Source of the DNA: Curvularia sp. ZM96
Lineage: Eukaryota; Ascomycota; Dothideomycetes; Pleosporales; Pleosporaceae
Reading direction: 5' to 3'
NCBI GenBank assembly: GCA_022457065.1
Contig: JAJGBQ010000007.1
Coordinates: 1,984,001-2,048,000, forward strand
DNA length: 64,000 bases
The translations under genes were made by a program, and so were the position numbers. Under the pieces are notes generated by a model. It was not told where the DNA came from. It saw nothing but the letters and a program-made list of their open reading frames with translations, and ran no database searches. Of the stretch, positions 34,919 to 46,383 are shown piece by piece (position 1 is the first letter of the stretch; every line of letters begins with the position of its first letter).

Positions 34919-35553
34919 ATGTTTTGGCTTAGTTCCCTTTCCCCTCGCAGTTAACAAAAAGAGATGAGGGGATCTACATAGAGAATAGAATATATAAGAA
35001 GTACAAACTTTGTTTCCTTTTCTTCTTGTCTTTGTGCCTGTCTCTAAACCATGCAAAGGGTGTTCCTGCATATGACGTTATTTTGGGGAAAATCAAAATA
35101 AGGGGGCAGGTTCGTATATCTATTCATGTTATTTCAGAGGCCAACACACATTATCGTAAGGACAACACTATTGTAACACTTTTGCATATAGGTAACGGCA
35201 ACAATAAAACCCGCTCGTGCTAATCCATGGACATGGGAATCAAAAGCAAGAGAGAGGGAGAGTATATGAGAGATAAAAAATGTTTGTATATATGCGGTCG
35301 GGGTCACGTTGAACCCGCGGGACTAGCTGTGTGGAGAAAAAAAAAAGGCGAACAGAAAGAACTCAAGGCCAAGTGCAAATGCATGAAAAATCAAGAGTTG
35401 CAGCGCTCGTGTTTTGCAGACTGGTACGTGCATTACCGCGAGGTGGGAGGTCCAGCGGGGTGCGATAGAGGGGCAAAGCATCTATACTGAATGCAAAGGG
35501 AGGTTCGGCCTATGTATGGGAGGATGTGTGGGTAGCGATAACGTTATCATGCC
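34919..35553. other. Convergent 3' regions of HIS1 and eIF3j
   Basis: The sequence is AT-richer, with A-tracts near 35340. No gene is supported. Confidence 0.4.
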
Positions 35554-36584
35554 TCACATAAAGTCATCACTGTACGTTTCGTTAGCCTCATGTCAACAAT
35601 GGCACATGCACAAAATACTTACTCGCCAAAGTCGTCATCGTCGTATGCCCGGGTATCCGCTCTTACTCCAACATCGCGGCTTGCGTTGAGCGTAGTCTTT
35701 GTCTTTGCCGCCTTTGTTTTCTTTCCTCCTTTCTCGGCTGCCTTCTCCTCCTTCATCTTCTCGTTGCTCAGCGTAGTCAGACCAGATGCAATCTTCTTAA
35801 TCTGCTCGCTGGGCAGGTCTTTGGCAATCTGCTTGGTAAACTCTTGCAGGAAGAGTGTGTACTGTCCTTTCTTGGAGTTGGCAGCAATCAGCGGCACGAG
35901 CGTCTCGCGGAGCTTGGTGAACTGGTCCTTAGTGTTTGGATTGAAGATGGAGAGGGAGGAGAGGTTGATGGTGTTGTTGGGGTCGTTCTCGTCGGCAACA
36001 GTGACAGCCTTGCCGCCGCGCTTGTTGCTGACGGTCAGATCGCCAAAGAGCTCCTCGGCTTGGGCGCGGGAGCCGTCGATTTCTTGCTGGCGTAGTCTTG
36101 CGCGGCGTTCAGCTTCCGTCTCTTCCTCTTCGCTCTCGCCTTCGTCTTCCATCTGCCGCCTACGTAGGGCTGCCTGTCTGTGCTCCTCGATTCGTTGCGC
36201 CTTGGACTTGTGGTTTGCCTTTGCTTCTGCCTCTGCCTTTGCCTTTGCCTCGGCAGCCTTCTTTGCCTTTTCACGCTCGACCTCGGAGTCTTCTGCGGCG
36301 TCCCATGATTCTAGCACCTGTTGGACACGATCAGCATGTGCAAGTTGTGCGTGGCGGGGTTGGAAATTATGCGAGCGCGGGGCACGGTGAGTTGACGCAC
36401 ATCTTCGTCTTCTTCGTCTTCAAACTTGCTGCGGCGGGCGATGGGTGCTACGGTAGGAGAAGGAGGGTTTGAGTTCTCTTCTTCATCGTCTGGAGAGTTG
36501 TGAGTAACAGATCCTGCGAAAATGCCCATGGAGGCGCAGGCGCAGAGGCAGCGAATATGACGTACCCCACTTTCCAGGCGCCAT
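35554..36584 (-). CDS. HCR1: Translation initiation factor eIF3 subunit j
   Basis: Exons: 36584-36566 (19 nt), 36489-36401, 36317-35623 and 35569-35554 (16 nt), giving 272 residues. The N-terminus reads MAPGKWDDEEE, then a basic/acidic coiled coil with Lys/Glu/Ala repeats, then the conserved eIF3j core (INLSSLSIFNP and the LPSEQIKKI region). Without the last intron the protein would stop after DDDFGE. With the GTAAGT...GCTAAC...CAG intron removed it ends DDDDFGDDDFM, the conserved acidic -DDFM end of the family. eIF3j binds the 40S decoding centre, helps start-site selection and subunit recycling. The splice call at the 3' end is strongly supported by that motif. Confidence 0.92.
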
Positions 36585-37159
36585 GACTGTGGTTGGTGTG
36601 TAGAATCACGGGGTGGATGAGTTGTATGATGTGCGTCGAGGATAGTTTCCTCGTGCGACTATGCAGAAGATTTATTGGTAAAGTGTTGTGGGTGAGGGAA
36701 ATGTTTGAAGGTTTGACTGTGTCGCAAGACAGTGGTTGGGCTCGGCCACTGCGCGTGGCTCGCTTCCAAAAAATTGGCTGAGCCACATGGCTTGCCGCCC
36801 AATCAAAACAATATGCGCCACGCACACGCTGTGTATACTATTACTACTTCGAGCCACCATGAAGTTCATCTTGGGCGTGAGTCGACGCAAATCTTCACCA
36901 CTCACATGTTAGACGGCCAATCGTGCATGGCTGAAACGTGCAATGCGGCTGGACTAGCGACAAAGAATTATGCTTGGACCAGAACTACCTTTATCCAAAA
37001 AAACATAACTTGATCAGGATTGATGAACAGACGCCCCATGTCCTAAGCCTTCTGCAGCCCAGATATGTACAACCCTACTTGGAAAGAATCAAGAAATCGA
37101 GACCCGCATCGATATTACAACAACTAGAAGTAAATTAAACACACCGAGTTGGCTGGTGC
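36585..37159. other. Spacer between eIF3j start and ERG12 3' end
   Basis: No gene seen. It contains the eIF3j promoter (minus strand) and the 3' region of mevalonate kinase. Confidence 0.4.
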
Positions 37160-38963
37160 TCAGCGTTCGGCGACTTCCCAGGGCCTCCAAAACTTCCACC
37201 CTTCTCGAACCTCCTTGTAGCCCTTCCTTTGTGAGCTGCTCACGCCCACAAGCCTCTCGATTCCAACATTGCCCTCGGCCTTGAGGAACTTTTCCTGATC
37301 AATCTCCTCTCCGCCCTCCTCTTCATTTCCATTGTGCAGCACGGCTGGCCAAAGGATACCAACACCATCACCTGCCAGAGTCGTCTCAAACTTCTCGAAC
37401 CCTTCACTCTCAAGCTTGACTTCGAGCGAGTCGAGAATCTTGTACTTCATCTTGGTGCCAGTTGAGATGATGGAGGCATTGCAATCCACGTCTGGCTCAG
37501 AGATATTGTCAGAGTCATCCGAGGAAGCGTCGGGCTGAGTGACGTTTGTGGATGCGGGTGGCTGCGGCTTCAGAATGGTAATGGCGCAGCCTCCACCTCC
37601 TGCACCTGTGAGTTTTGTCCAACCAATGCCTGTGTGGTCGATGATCTCTCGAATACGTTCGAGCTTTGGGTGCGACACGCCTAGCGAAACGAGCAGGCCG
37701 TGGTTGATAGTTACGAGTTCACCGAGGTGCTTAAGCGCTTCGGGTGATTTCGAGTCAAAGTCTGGTGATGTAAGAAGCTTGTGGGCAGATTCGGTGACTA
37801 GGCCAATTGCGTCGAGAATGTTCTCAGTAAGTGCAGGATGCACTTTGCGCAAGTGGGCGACTTTGGCGACTTCGGTAGCGGTACTACGCGACTGCCTTGT
37901 GTTGACGAGGAGGAGGGGAAGCTCAGGGAAGCTGTGGAGCGGGACAACGAGCGGCGGCTTGCCGTAATCTCTCCGTTGGAACAGAACCGCTTTACCACCC
38001 GATGAGACTGTGTTGTCGACACCTGATGGGTTTCCGTGTATGCACATCTCACCAACAAATGCCCAGCGATTGATGCGTTCAATGTTGAGCTCGCATTCTT
38101 GAGGGGGCTGGTCCTGGTGCGGTCCGCTCAGCGCGCGGATCTGCAGCAGCAACGCGGTACTGATGCACACGGAGATACTGGCACTGCTGCCCAACCCCGC
38201 GCCGATTGGGATCGTCGAGCGCAGCGTGTAGACGCATGGTGGGACCTTGCGTGACGCGAGAGAGAGGAAAAGGTATAGGAAGGAACACGCCGAGGCATGG
38301 TGGATCTTTCGTATCGGCTCGGCGGCTTTTGGGGACACTTGGTCGATGAAGGGTTGTATAGCGGCCATGAGGTCGGGGTCTAGTGATGTCACGAGGTCGT
38401 AGTAGTACTTCTTCTTGCCCGGCTGAGAGAAGGCGTCCCACGGCAGGTCGTCAATGTTCCATGTGTGTTCCATCTGGATGTCGGGAAAGCGCAGCTTCAC
38501 GGTTCGGCTCGACTTGGAGAGGAACGAGACGTGGAGATAGGAGCGGAGGGAGATGGCAGCCGCAATGGCGGCCTGGAAGACATCAGCAAAGGTCGCAGGA
38601 GGTGTTGGTACTGCCCAGCTCTACCTTTCCGTGCACGACGGCGTGTTCTCCGTAGACAATGACCTTGCCCGGGGCGGAGACCATGAAAGGAGGCATCATC
38701 GGCGACGACTGTTTTCTCGCCAGGACAGGGGCGCCATTCTGTCGCAACGTGGCGACGGAGGGCACGGCGGGGGCCAATTGTGCAGCCATGGAGTCTATGG
38801 GCGAGGTTTCGGGGGTCTGTGTCGAGTGCGTGGACGTGTTGTGCGAATAAAAGCTGCCTGCGTCGGGGTAAATATTAGCAATGGACGTCGGCGGATTTTG
38901 GAAGCAGTGGGCCTTGCCTGGGACGTCGAGGGTCTTGCGGCGCATGCTGCTATTGGCCGCCAT
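37160..38963 (-). CDS. ERG12: Mevalonate kinase
   Basis: Exons: 38963-38625 and 38572-37160, giving 583 residues. The ATG at 38963 has an excellent context (GTCAAAATGG). A frame upstream to 39014 starts with TTG and is not used, while a later ATG at 38789 would give 525 residues. The N-terminal 95 residues are disordered. The GHMP kinase fold follows: VSAPGKVIVYGEHAVVHGK is the substrate and ATP-site motif 1, PIGAGLGSSASIS is the GHMP ATP loop, and TGAGGGGCAI is motif 3. The enzyme phosphorylates mevalonate to phosphomevalonate in the ergosterol/isoprenoid pathway. An acidic insert of about 40 residues (near 37500) interrupts the C-terminal domain just after motif 3. The intron falls directly after the HAVVHGK motif. 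Confidence 0.93.
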
Positions 38964-39625
38964 TTTGACGGGCAGGGAGGACGGAGGGCAAAAGCAATCC
39001 GGGTTGAGGTTCAAAGGAGGCGTCGTGCCAACGGCCGGCCGTGCTCTCCAGGATGGGCGAGGTCATTATACATTGTCTCATCCCAACCGCGGCCTAGCGC
39101 GCTGAGACGGGATCCACCATGCAGGAACTGACGCGCCTAGGTGCCAATCCCTGTTTTCTGGAAACTATCGGAGTCGCCCTATCGCTGATCCGGCGTTTGT
39201 CACTCTTCAACGGCTCACTACATGCCATGTCCAATAGCGGTCTTTCCCCGCTCGACTCGACGTGTCCACAATACTCGAGATGCCGAGCTCTGCATCCATT
39301 GCGCTCTACGGCGCGGAATTCAGCCATCGGAAGCCATGATTCGCCACAAACCCAGACAGCAGCAGCCATCCGTCCCTCACCGGAAGCAGGTCATGCGATG
39401 CTCATGGTGTACAAAGAGAAGGTTTCGTGCCGCAGCAGCCGCAGCAGCCGGCACAGCGCAACGTAATCACCAAGAGCCAAACTCAGCATGCTCGGTCTAA
39501 TTTCCTAGTTTATGAGATAAGACAATCTATCCTGCTTCGCACGGATAAGCATACAGATGCTACAGCAAAATCCCCCACTAACGCCTCGCTATGCAAATAG
39601 TAATATTCTAAGCGCCAGGCGAGGC
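38964..39625. other. ERG12 upstream region
   Basis: No supported gene. Both neighbours are on the minus strand, so this is the mevalonate kinase promoter plus the PXR1 3' UTR. Confidence 0.4.
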
Positions 39626-40778
39626 TTATGACGGTGTTTTAATCATAAAGATCTGGATCCCATGTTAGCAGCAGTTCACTCGCGACAAGGTCTCCGGTGT
39701 TGCACATACTTCTTTCATCGCTTGCGCGTCCATAGTAGCGGCCTTTTTCTGGCGGATCCACCTCTGTCTGACTGCATGCATGCCTCGAGGGTTGTACGTC
39801 AGACCGGCAGGCGCAGGTGTAGATGCGCCCGACACAGGCACGGATGAGGCTGGCGTGCTCTCCTCTGTCTCGCTCTCAGAGCTCGAGTCGTCGGAGCTGT
39901 CCTTCTTTGCTGCTTTCTTGGCCGCCTTTTTGAGCGCCTTCTTGGCCTTCTTCTCTTCCTTGCGTGCCTTCTTCTCTGCTTTTCGTCGTGCCTTGTCGGT
40001 GACTGCTTCTGCGTCTGCCGACGGTTCCGCGTCGGACGAAGTCGCTCGCTTCGACTTCTTCGACTTGTCCTTTTGATCCTTCTTTGACTTTGACGAGTCG
40101 CTCTCCGTCTTTCCGTCGTCACGCAGATCCGTGCTCTTCTTCTTGCGCTTCAGCTTGGGCTCCTCCTCAGCGCGCTCCTCTCTCTTTCTCTTCTTGTCCT
40201 TGCTGCTGACCGCGCCGTCGTCACTCTGTGGCTCAGACTTGATCTCCGTTTCCGTCTTGACCTCGATCTCCTTCTTCATTTCCGACTTCGTTGTGATCTT
40301 ATCGCCAACCAAAAAGCCACCACTGACAAAGTTCATCATGCCGTATTTCCGGTATACAAATGCCCTCTTCTCAATCTCCTCTCGCCTTTCCTCTTCCTTC
40401 TTGACCGCAGCCTCATTCCCATTCAAGCGTCCGAGAATACTTTCGAGCCCCGCAAGTCCAAAGTTCTCCGCCCGTTCGCTACCTCGCTTTGCGCCCAGGC
40501 CCAGATTGTCGTCCTTGAGAAAGACTCGGATGTGCGATTGGGAGGCGGCGGTGTAGTGAGCGGCATGGGACGCATCTTTTGCGCCCAGAGAGCTACCAGG
40601 CTGCCATCCTTGCGCAGTCAACATGCGATGACCGAAGCGCGATGTGTTGTTCGCCCAGTTCGTGTTTTGCGGGTCATTGGAGATTTTGCTTCGGCTGGCA
40701 GAGGGTCAGTCTTTTTGCAGTACAGTGGCAAAAGCCGAGATCGTGTAGTAAATACTTTTTTGGCGCAGCGAGACCCAT
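39626..40778 (-). CDS. PXR1: G-patch nucleolar protein Pxr1/PinX1-like
   Basis: Exons: 40778-40756 (23 nt), 40694-39710 and 39652-39626 (27 nt), giving 344 residues. The N-terminus MGLAAPKNRSKISNDPQNT leads into the G-patch (LTAQGWQPGSSLGAKDASH, to about residue 75). A long Lys/Glu/Ser-rich region follows, with KKx repeats typical of Pxr1. If the last intron is not removed the protein ends in RVNCC. Removing it (GTATGT donor, GCTAAC branch, CAG acceptor) yields EIFMIKTPS, matching the conserved EIFMIK end of fungal Pxr1. Pxr1 activates the Prp43 helicase in rRNA processing and can inhibit telomerase. Low-complexity lysine repeats make opposite-strand frames look long. Confidence 0.93.
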
Positions 40779-41694
40779 ATTGAATTCTAGTTTTGCTATA
40801 AGAAAACACACAAAATGACAGGGCGGGGAGGTAGAGCAGGAGTTCTGTAAACTGAAGGGCCAAAAATTTGTGGATGCACGCTAGCGCCGAGTCTCGGCGC
40901 CCATGTGGGGAACGCCAATCGCCGGCCCACACAGCTGTTAGGGTTCGACCTCTTTGGGCCACCAAGATATTCTGATTCGAGAGTCTGAATGCCGAATAAG
41001 ACACACCTTCTTAACTCTGATCTTTTATCCTACATGGTACTTCGCCATGATGCCGCAAAGATTACATAAGATACCAAGCTAGAAACAACCTCGAGCCTTT
41101 TCGTACCTTGGTTTTCCTGCGCAAAAGCTAACATAATAGAAGGAGAAAAAAAAGGAGGCGAGGAGTAACAATAAGTATAGATATGCAGGTAAATGAGTAA
41201 GTGTGTATATAGATTCAAGTTTCTATAGTACTGGATAGATAAGAGTGTAGATGCATTAGTAGTGTATATAAAGATGTAGATAAGTCGACCAGTCGATATA
41301 TAAATGTGTAAATATGTAAGTGTATGAACATAATATATAGACATGTAGACATGCAAGTATGTAAAACTAGTATGTAGATCTTCGCGAAAATGCGTTGATG
41401 CTAATTCGAATCAACGATAGGGGAGGGCCAGACAGTACAGTCAGGCAAGCGACTAGCTCCGCTGACCCACGGAAGACGACGACGATAAGACTCGAGGCGC
41501 GTGATGGGAAGAAGAGAAATAAAATGTAATACTAGTCCATCCAAGGTATCATAGAACGTTAGAAAGAATATCCATCTCACATGCCCTACAAAAATGTAAC
41601 CCAGAAAACCAATCGAAACAACAATGTTCTATGCGTCGCTCATGCTAATGCGCTGATTCGTCTCCCAAACACCACAAACGCCAACATCGCCATG
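40779..41694. other. Gene-free stretch with AT-rich low-complexity part
   Basis: It holds the PXR1 promoter and the palF 3' region. From about 41150 to 41370 it consists of imperfect TATA/GTA/GATA-like short repeats, giving an AT-rich block. No gene. Confidence 0.45.
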
Positions 41695-44312
41695 TCACCT
41701 TTGATATTCGGGCAACGCCTCGCTCTGTCTTCTGCTGCTTTCTGGTGGATCCTGCCTACTTCGAACTGGACGCACCGCCTCTACAAGAAACTCATCGTCA
41801 TCGTTGAGCATCGGTGCCGAAGGTGCCAAGTGTAAGCGTGGCGGTGCATGTGACAAGGATGAGCCACTGTTTGAAGGGCCACCCTCCTCGTCGTGATCCG
41901 TAGGCGGCGCGCTTCTTTCCATTTCTAATCTCCGCCGCTGCAATTCGTGCTTGTCGTCTGTGGGCGGCAAATGTGATGACGACGAAGCCAAGTACGCTGG
42001 TGCGGAGCCTTGTCCTTCTGTCGGTGATTGTGGTGGCAGAGGAGGTAGTGGCTTTGATGGGTCATTCTCATTGCCATTGATGGGTTGGCTGTCCGCACGT
42101 ATAGTGTGCGAAGACCCAGTTGCAGAAGTTCTCGCTTCGTCATCGCCAGGATTTGTAATCCGGCGTTGCAGAGGCGCTGCTAGTGGCCAGGCCGATGACG
42201 CTGATGGCGATGACGCAGCCCGGAATGGTGGAGGAGGATGTGCTGGGATGGATGATGACGATGAAGCTGCCACATAAGGAGGATCGGAGTCGTCTTCTTC
42301 TGGCAGCACAGGAGCTGAGGCTGGTATGCCGCGTTGTGTGCCACCTGGAGGCGCAGATGGACCAGCAGCATCTGGAGGCTGGGAGGGCAGCAGACGCTCC
42401 TCTGCCCGCCGTAACCGTTCTTTCTCCGATATCCCTTGGTCTTCTTCGGGTATATTTCTAGGCAGCGAAAACGAAGTACTTGCGCCTGCTCCGTATTGTT
42501 CGTATCCAGGGGCATTGTCATATGCCGGATCGTAGCCGTAGTCATAATACTGACCATTCCCGTCCTGGTCGTAATAGTAGGAGTCATATCCCTGCTCCTC
42601 GTTGGGATCGGTGTAACCCTCATGAGGAAAGCCGTTGATGCCATCATTGTAGACCGGATGCTCCTGTGTTTGTTTCCTTTTCCCGTTCCTCTCACTGTCT
42701 TTAGTGCCGATGATGACCTCGAATAGAGCAGATACTATACCCTTCTCACGACGTATCTGATCTGTGTCCACGAAAACACCGCCCCAAGTTGAGAACATGC
42801 CGCCCGATGCATCGTCGCCTGCTATAGCTGAACCACCAGTGGTAGATGGTACGTTCACCAGGCCAGCGTTCGCGACCATTCGGTCGAGCCCTGTCAACTT
42901 GCCCTGGATGTCCACGACCACTTCAACGTAGTATTTGAACGAAATCATCGCTCCTGGGACATTTGAAATTGTTGGAAACGCCTCGTCGGGTACGCGCACC
43001 GTACACTTGACTTCGGCGGTTAGGGTCCTGGGATCGACAAACAGGGGTGCAAAAGATTGACACAAGTCTTTCCGGAAAGTATGACTCGAGCCGGCAGAGG
43101 AGAGGGACAGTCCTCCGAGACCGGTTCTGGATTTTGGATAGTAGTCCTCCGATTTGGTCTTGTCGCCTTTGCTGTTGGGAACAACGGGAAGCGCGGGGTG
43201 CATATCGACTCTGGCCAGGCGGTACAGAGTGATGATGATACCCTTGAGACTGCGAATGTGTTTCGTGTGATTTACCGTGACTTTGATCGGTATTTGATCG
43301 CCTCTTAGGAAACCACCCTTGAGGACATCAATCGTTGCTGTGATAGTCTTCCCTTTGGCATTTGCTCGGCTTCCGTTCTGTGAAGGGGATCCTTCGATAG
43401 CAGTGTTGATTGAGCGCACACCATACTCGGTGCCCGAAGCGTTACCGCTACTTCTTTGGCTCCCATAGCTCACATCGCTTGGCGACGGACTCCGTGGGCC
43501 CTCGGTTTCGTCCATGGCGGAACTTGGCTCTAGGGTAGATGCGGCTGGCGTAGGGTTTGCAGGGTTGGGTGTTTGCGGTACTGCACCTTCGGTTGGTGGT
43601 TTTCGCGCCTTGGTGCGTGTTCTTCTGGATATAGGCTCGAGTGATATCACTCGAGGCTTGAGCGGCGGCACCGGGGCAATGTCAATGGTGTCGGTGAGAT
43701 AGACCTTGGTGTCACAGGAAGCTGTTGGGGATATGGTCGTGGGACGGGTGAGGGTAGCATTAAGCATATAGGATATGGTACCGCGCTCGAACTGTACTCT
43801 GGAATCAGCAAGGCTTCATCTGCTGGACATGGGTGTGGGCTTACGTCGATGCTGCTTGGCAAGCCCTTGGAAGGAAATTCCAGTTCAAAGTTGAAGTGGT
43901 ATATGCCTTCGGACAGCCTCCCTTCTCCGCACAGGACTACCTCGTCCTCGAACAGCGACACGAATCCATTGCCAAAGTAGCTGGCTGCCTTGGTTCCCTT
44001 GCCCACACCAACCGTCGAGCAGTAGTTTTTGTAGGCGTCGCCCGGCGCATTTGGGTTCTTGAACACCTGGGCATAGCCGTGCAGCGACACTACCAGATGC
44101 GTTATCCTCAGCGGCTTGACAATCTTGATGATGACGGTTCCGCTGATGACATCGCCGGGCGAGTACTGGCGGTGTGGGTCGTCGGACTGGATGTAGAACT
44201 CTGTGTAGTTGCGCGACTTTGAAGACAAGGGCGATTTGAAGCGGGACAGAAACGATCTGCTCGATGCTGGCGAGGACGGGGTAGCGGAGGTGCGTTTTTG
44301 GCTGGAAGTCAT
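41695..44312 (-). CDS. palF: Arrestin-like pH-response regulator PalF/Rim8
   Basis: Exons: 44312-43845 and 43791-41695, giving 854 residues. The acceptor is GTACAG; an earlier CAG in the same intron would break the frame. Residues about 36-160 are the arrestin N domain (TEFYIQSDDPHRQYSPGD, FVSLFEDEVVLCGEGRL, FPSKGLPSSIDFERGTISYM). The arrestin C domain runs at about 210-360, including PRVISLEPISRRT just before it. The C-terminal 450 residues are disordered, with a Tyr-rich patch and a terminal LPEY (849-852) that fits an LPxY site for a Rsp5-type ubiquitin ligase. PalF links the alkaline-pH sensor PalH to the endosomal ESCRT-based complex that activates PacC. It is recognised from several family blocks. 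Confidence 0.92.
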
Positions 44313-46383
44313 ACTCCGGATCCTGCGCGCATGGTGCGGTTGCCCGCGAAGTGTGGATGTGGGAGTGGCGTGTGGTTGTGTTTGTTTGCGGCCTTGTCGG
44401 CTCTAGTTAGCGGCCAGGGGGACGGGCGATGCGCAACAGGCCAGCAGTCGGCCGTGGGAGGGAGAGCGAGCAGGCCCCGACAGCAGCAGAGATGGGCGCA
44501 AGCGACAAGGGACGCGATTAGGTGTTGAGCATGTGGCGCCGCCGTCGTCGTCGTAGGGCGGCTGCTTCGGGCGTGGCACCCTCGGGGGGGGGGGACGCGC
44601 AGCTGTCTCAGGTGGACTGGGGGCTGTGGCGAGGGGTGCAGGCGGTGTTTATGGCGGTAGACTGGATAGCGCGAGGCTCTGATCAGCATTGCGGACGGCA
44701 GTGAGCGCAGGAGAAGGCGGATGCGGCAGAGGCATCGCGGGACCCACGCGGGGAGGGGAGCGAGGGTGAGGACGGTGGCAGTGCTCCCTAGCGTGAGGAT
44801 GGACGGCCTGGCGAGCACAGCGCAGCGCAGCGCAGCGCAGCCAGACACCGACACCGACACCGGCACCGACACGCGACCCAGCACGGCGACAGACACTCAT
44901 ACGGCCTTTGGGCTGCATGGTGGGGGTGGACAGGAATTCACGACGGATCGTCGTCGTTACGTACCGCCTGGATGCGCGCACAAGGCTTGTTCGAGAGCCG
45001 CACCGATCTTGGCTGCCAAGTCGTCCAAGGACCGCGAGCCTGGCCTGGCGCACGACACGGGGGAATCGTGGATTGGGACGCCGCCGCGAGACGAATCGAG
45101 GGGGGGTTTGTGGTACCGTGTGTGTACGAGAGGGGAGGGGGAGACGGCGGCTTGGGCTTTGGCTTCTGCAGCCGCCCTGACTGCTGCTTAATACCTCCCC
45201 ACCCCAGACTGCACATGGTATGCAGCGTCGACACGGCGGCCAAATGCATCGGGGCGCTTCCCCGTCTGTCACCCGCCACGGATTATGCCCGTCTTCCCAA
45301 GGACACGCTTGCGTCAGAAGACGCTCCCAAAGTTTATCGCCCTCTGCATATATTCTAGCGCTGCTAGCTGCAGTCTCCCAAGAGCGCCTGGCGTGGCAGC
45401 TGAGATGGCCTACTCCGGCCGCATACGCCTCTTCAGCTCTGCACACTGTTTCTGAGAGGTGGACGAATTCTTTGGCGCCTACGGGCTTGTTGCATTCTCG
45501 CCCAACATCACGATCAGCACCCCAGCATCGGATCGAGGCTAAGCTTCGCTGCCAAGCAGGCCCGAAAGGCTTGTTGGTGGTACGTTAGTGCGACATACCG
45601 GTTCGGCGCGCTGAGCGTCATTTGTGGCCAAGGGGTTGAAACAAGGCCATGTGTTGCTGATGCTCTGCTGCAGACTGTTACTTATCTGTTGGGAAGCACC
45701 TCGTCTATGCCTGTCTTGACATCAATCAGCCCAAAGCCATTCGGCCTATCCGGCTTGTCCACGCCTGTCTGGCACCATGTCTCCTTTGCGGAGGGTTACT
45801 TATCTCATTCTTGCTAGTACGAGTCTCTCGGACCGTCGTGTCAACGAGGCATCTATACCGAGCCCTAGTTGTGAGTTTTGGGGCCTTCCTCGACGATCCC
45901 TTTCCCGCCCCGCTATTGCTGTAAATGTTGGTGTAACAGAAAGGCCATTGTGCCGACCCCCCGTGATCGGGCACTTGCTGAGGTGGCTGAGAGTCATGCA
46001 AGAACGCCCGCCGAAATGTCGCCTTTGTCCTCGTACTAGTAATCGTGAATCGTCATGCTCCCTCGCAGACAGAGCAGGGATGGAAACTAGTGATTGGCCC
46101 CGAGTATATCTGGTGCATGGTTGAGATGAGACGACCATGTTGTGAAACACGCTGGTGACGATAACGCAAAGATGGAGTACGAGCTAGCGCTCTCAATTTG
46201 GTTTTGACGCACACAATGGGAATATGTCTTTCCCAGCTTGCTAGAATTGGTACATACGACCATAGGCCACGTGACGATCTGAATCCCGTCTGATATCCGA
46301 GCGATAAACTGTTGACCTGCGGATTAGTAGTTTCTAGTAGATTCTATTTTGCTAACAGATGCCAGTGTAGATAGCTACCTGTC
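44313..46383. other. Gene-free stretch with simple repeats, upstream of palF
   Basis: It contains the palF promoter. AGCGC-type repeats at about 44817-44841 are followed by ACACCG-type repeats to about 44872. GC-rich open frames at 44300-45450 on both strands have no domain. Confidence 0.4.
44817..44872. repeat. Compound microsatellite: AGCGC-like then ACACCG-like
   Basis: About five units of GCGCA/AGCGC and then four imperfect units of ACACCG, in non-coding DNA. Confidence 0.75.

Noticed and set aside
38964..39014. 17-codon N-terminal extension of mevalonate kinase
   Set aside because: It opens with TTG, and the ATG at 38963 has a strong context.
41150..41370. AT-rich short-repeat block considered as transposon or telomere-like DNA
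   Set aside because: The units are imperfect and no terminal repeats, coding remnant or telomere motif are present.
44649..45446. 265-codon minus-strand open frame upstream of palF
   Set aside because: It has no domain, overlaps several other frames and runs through a microsatellite.
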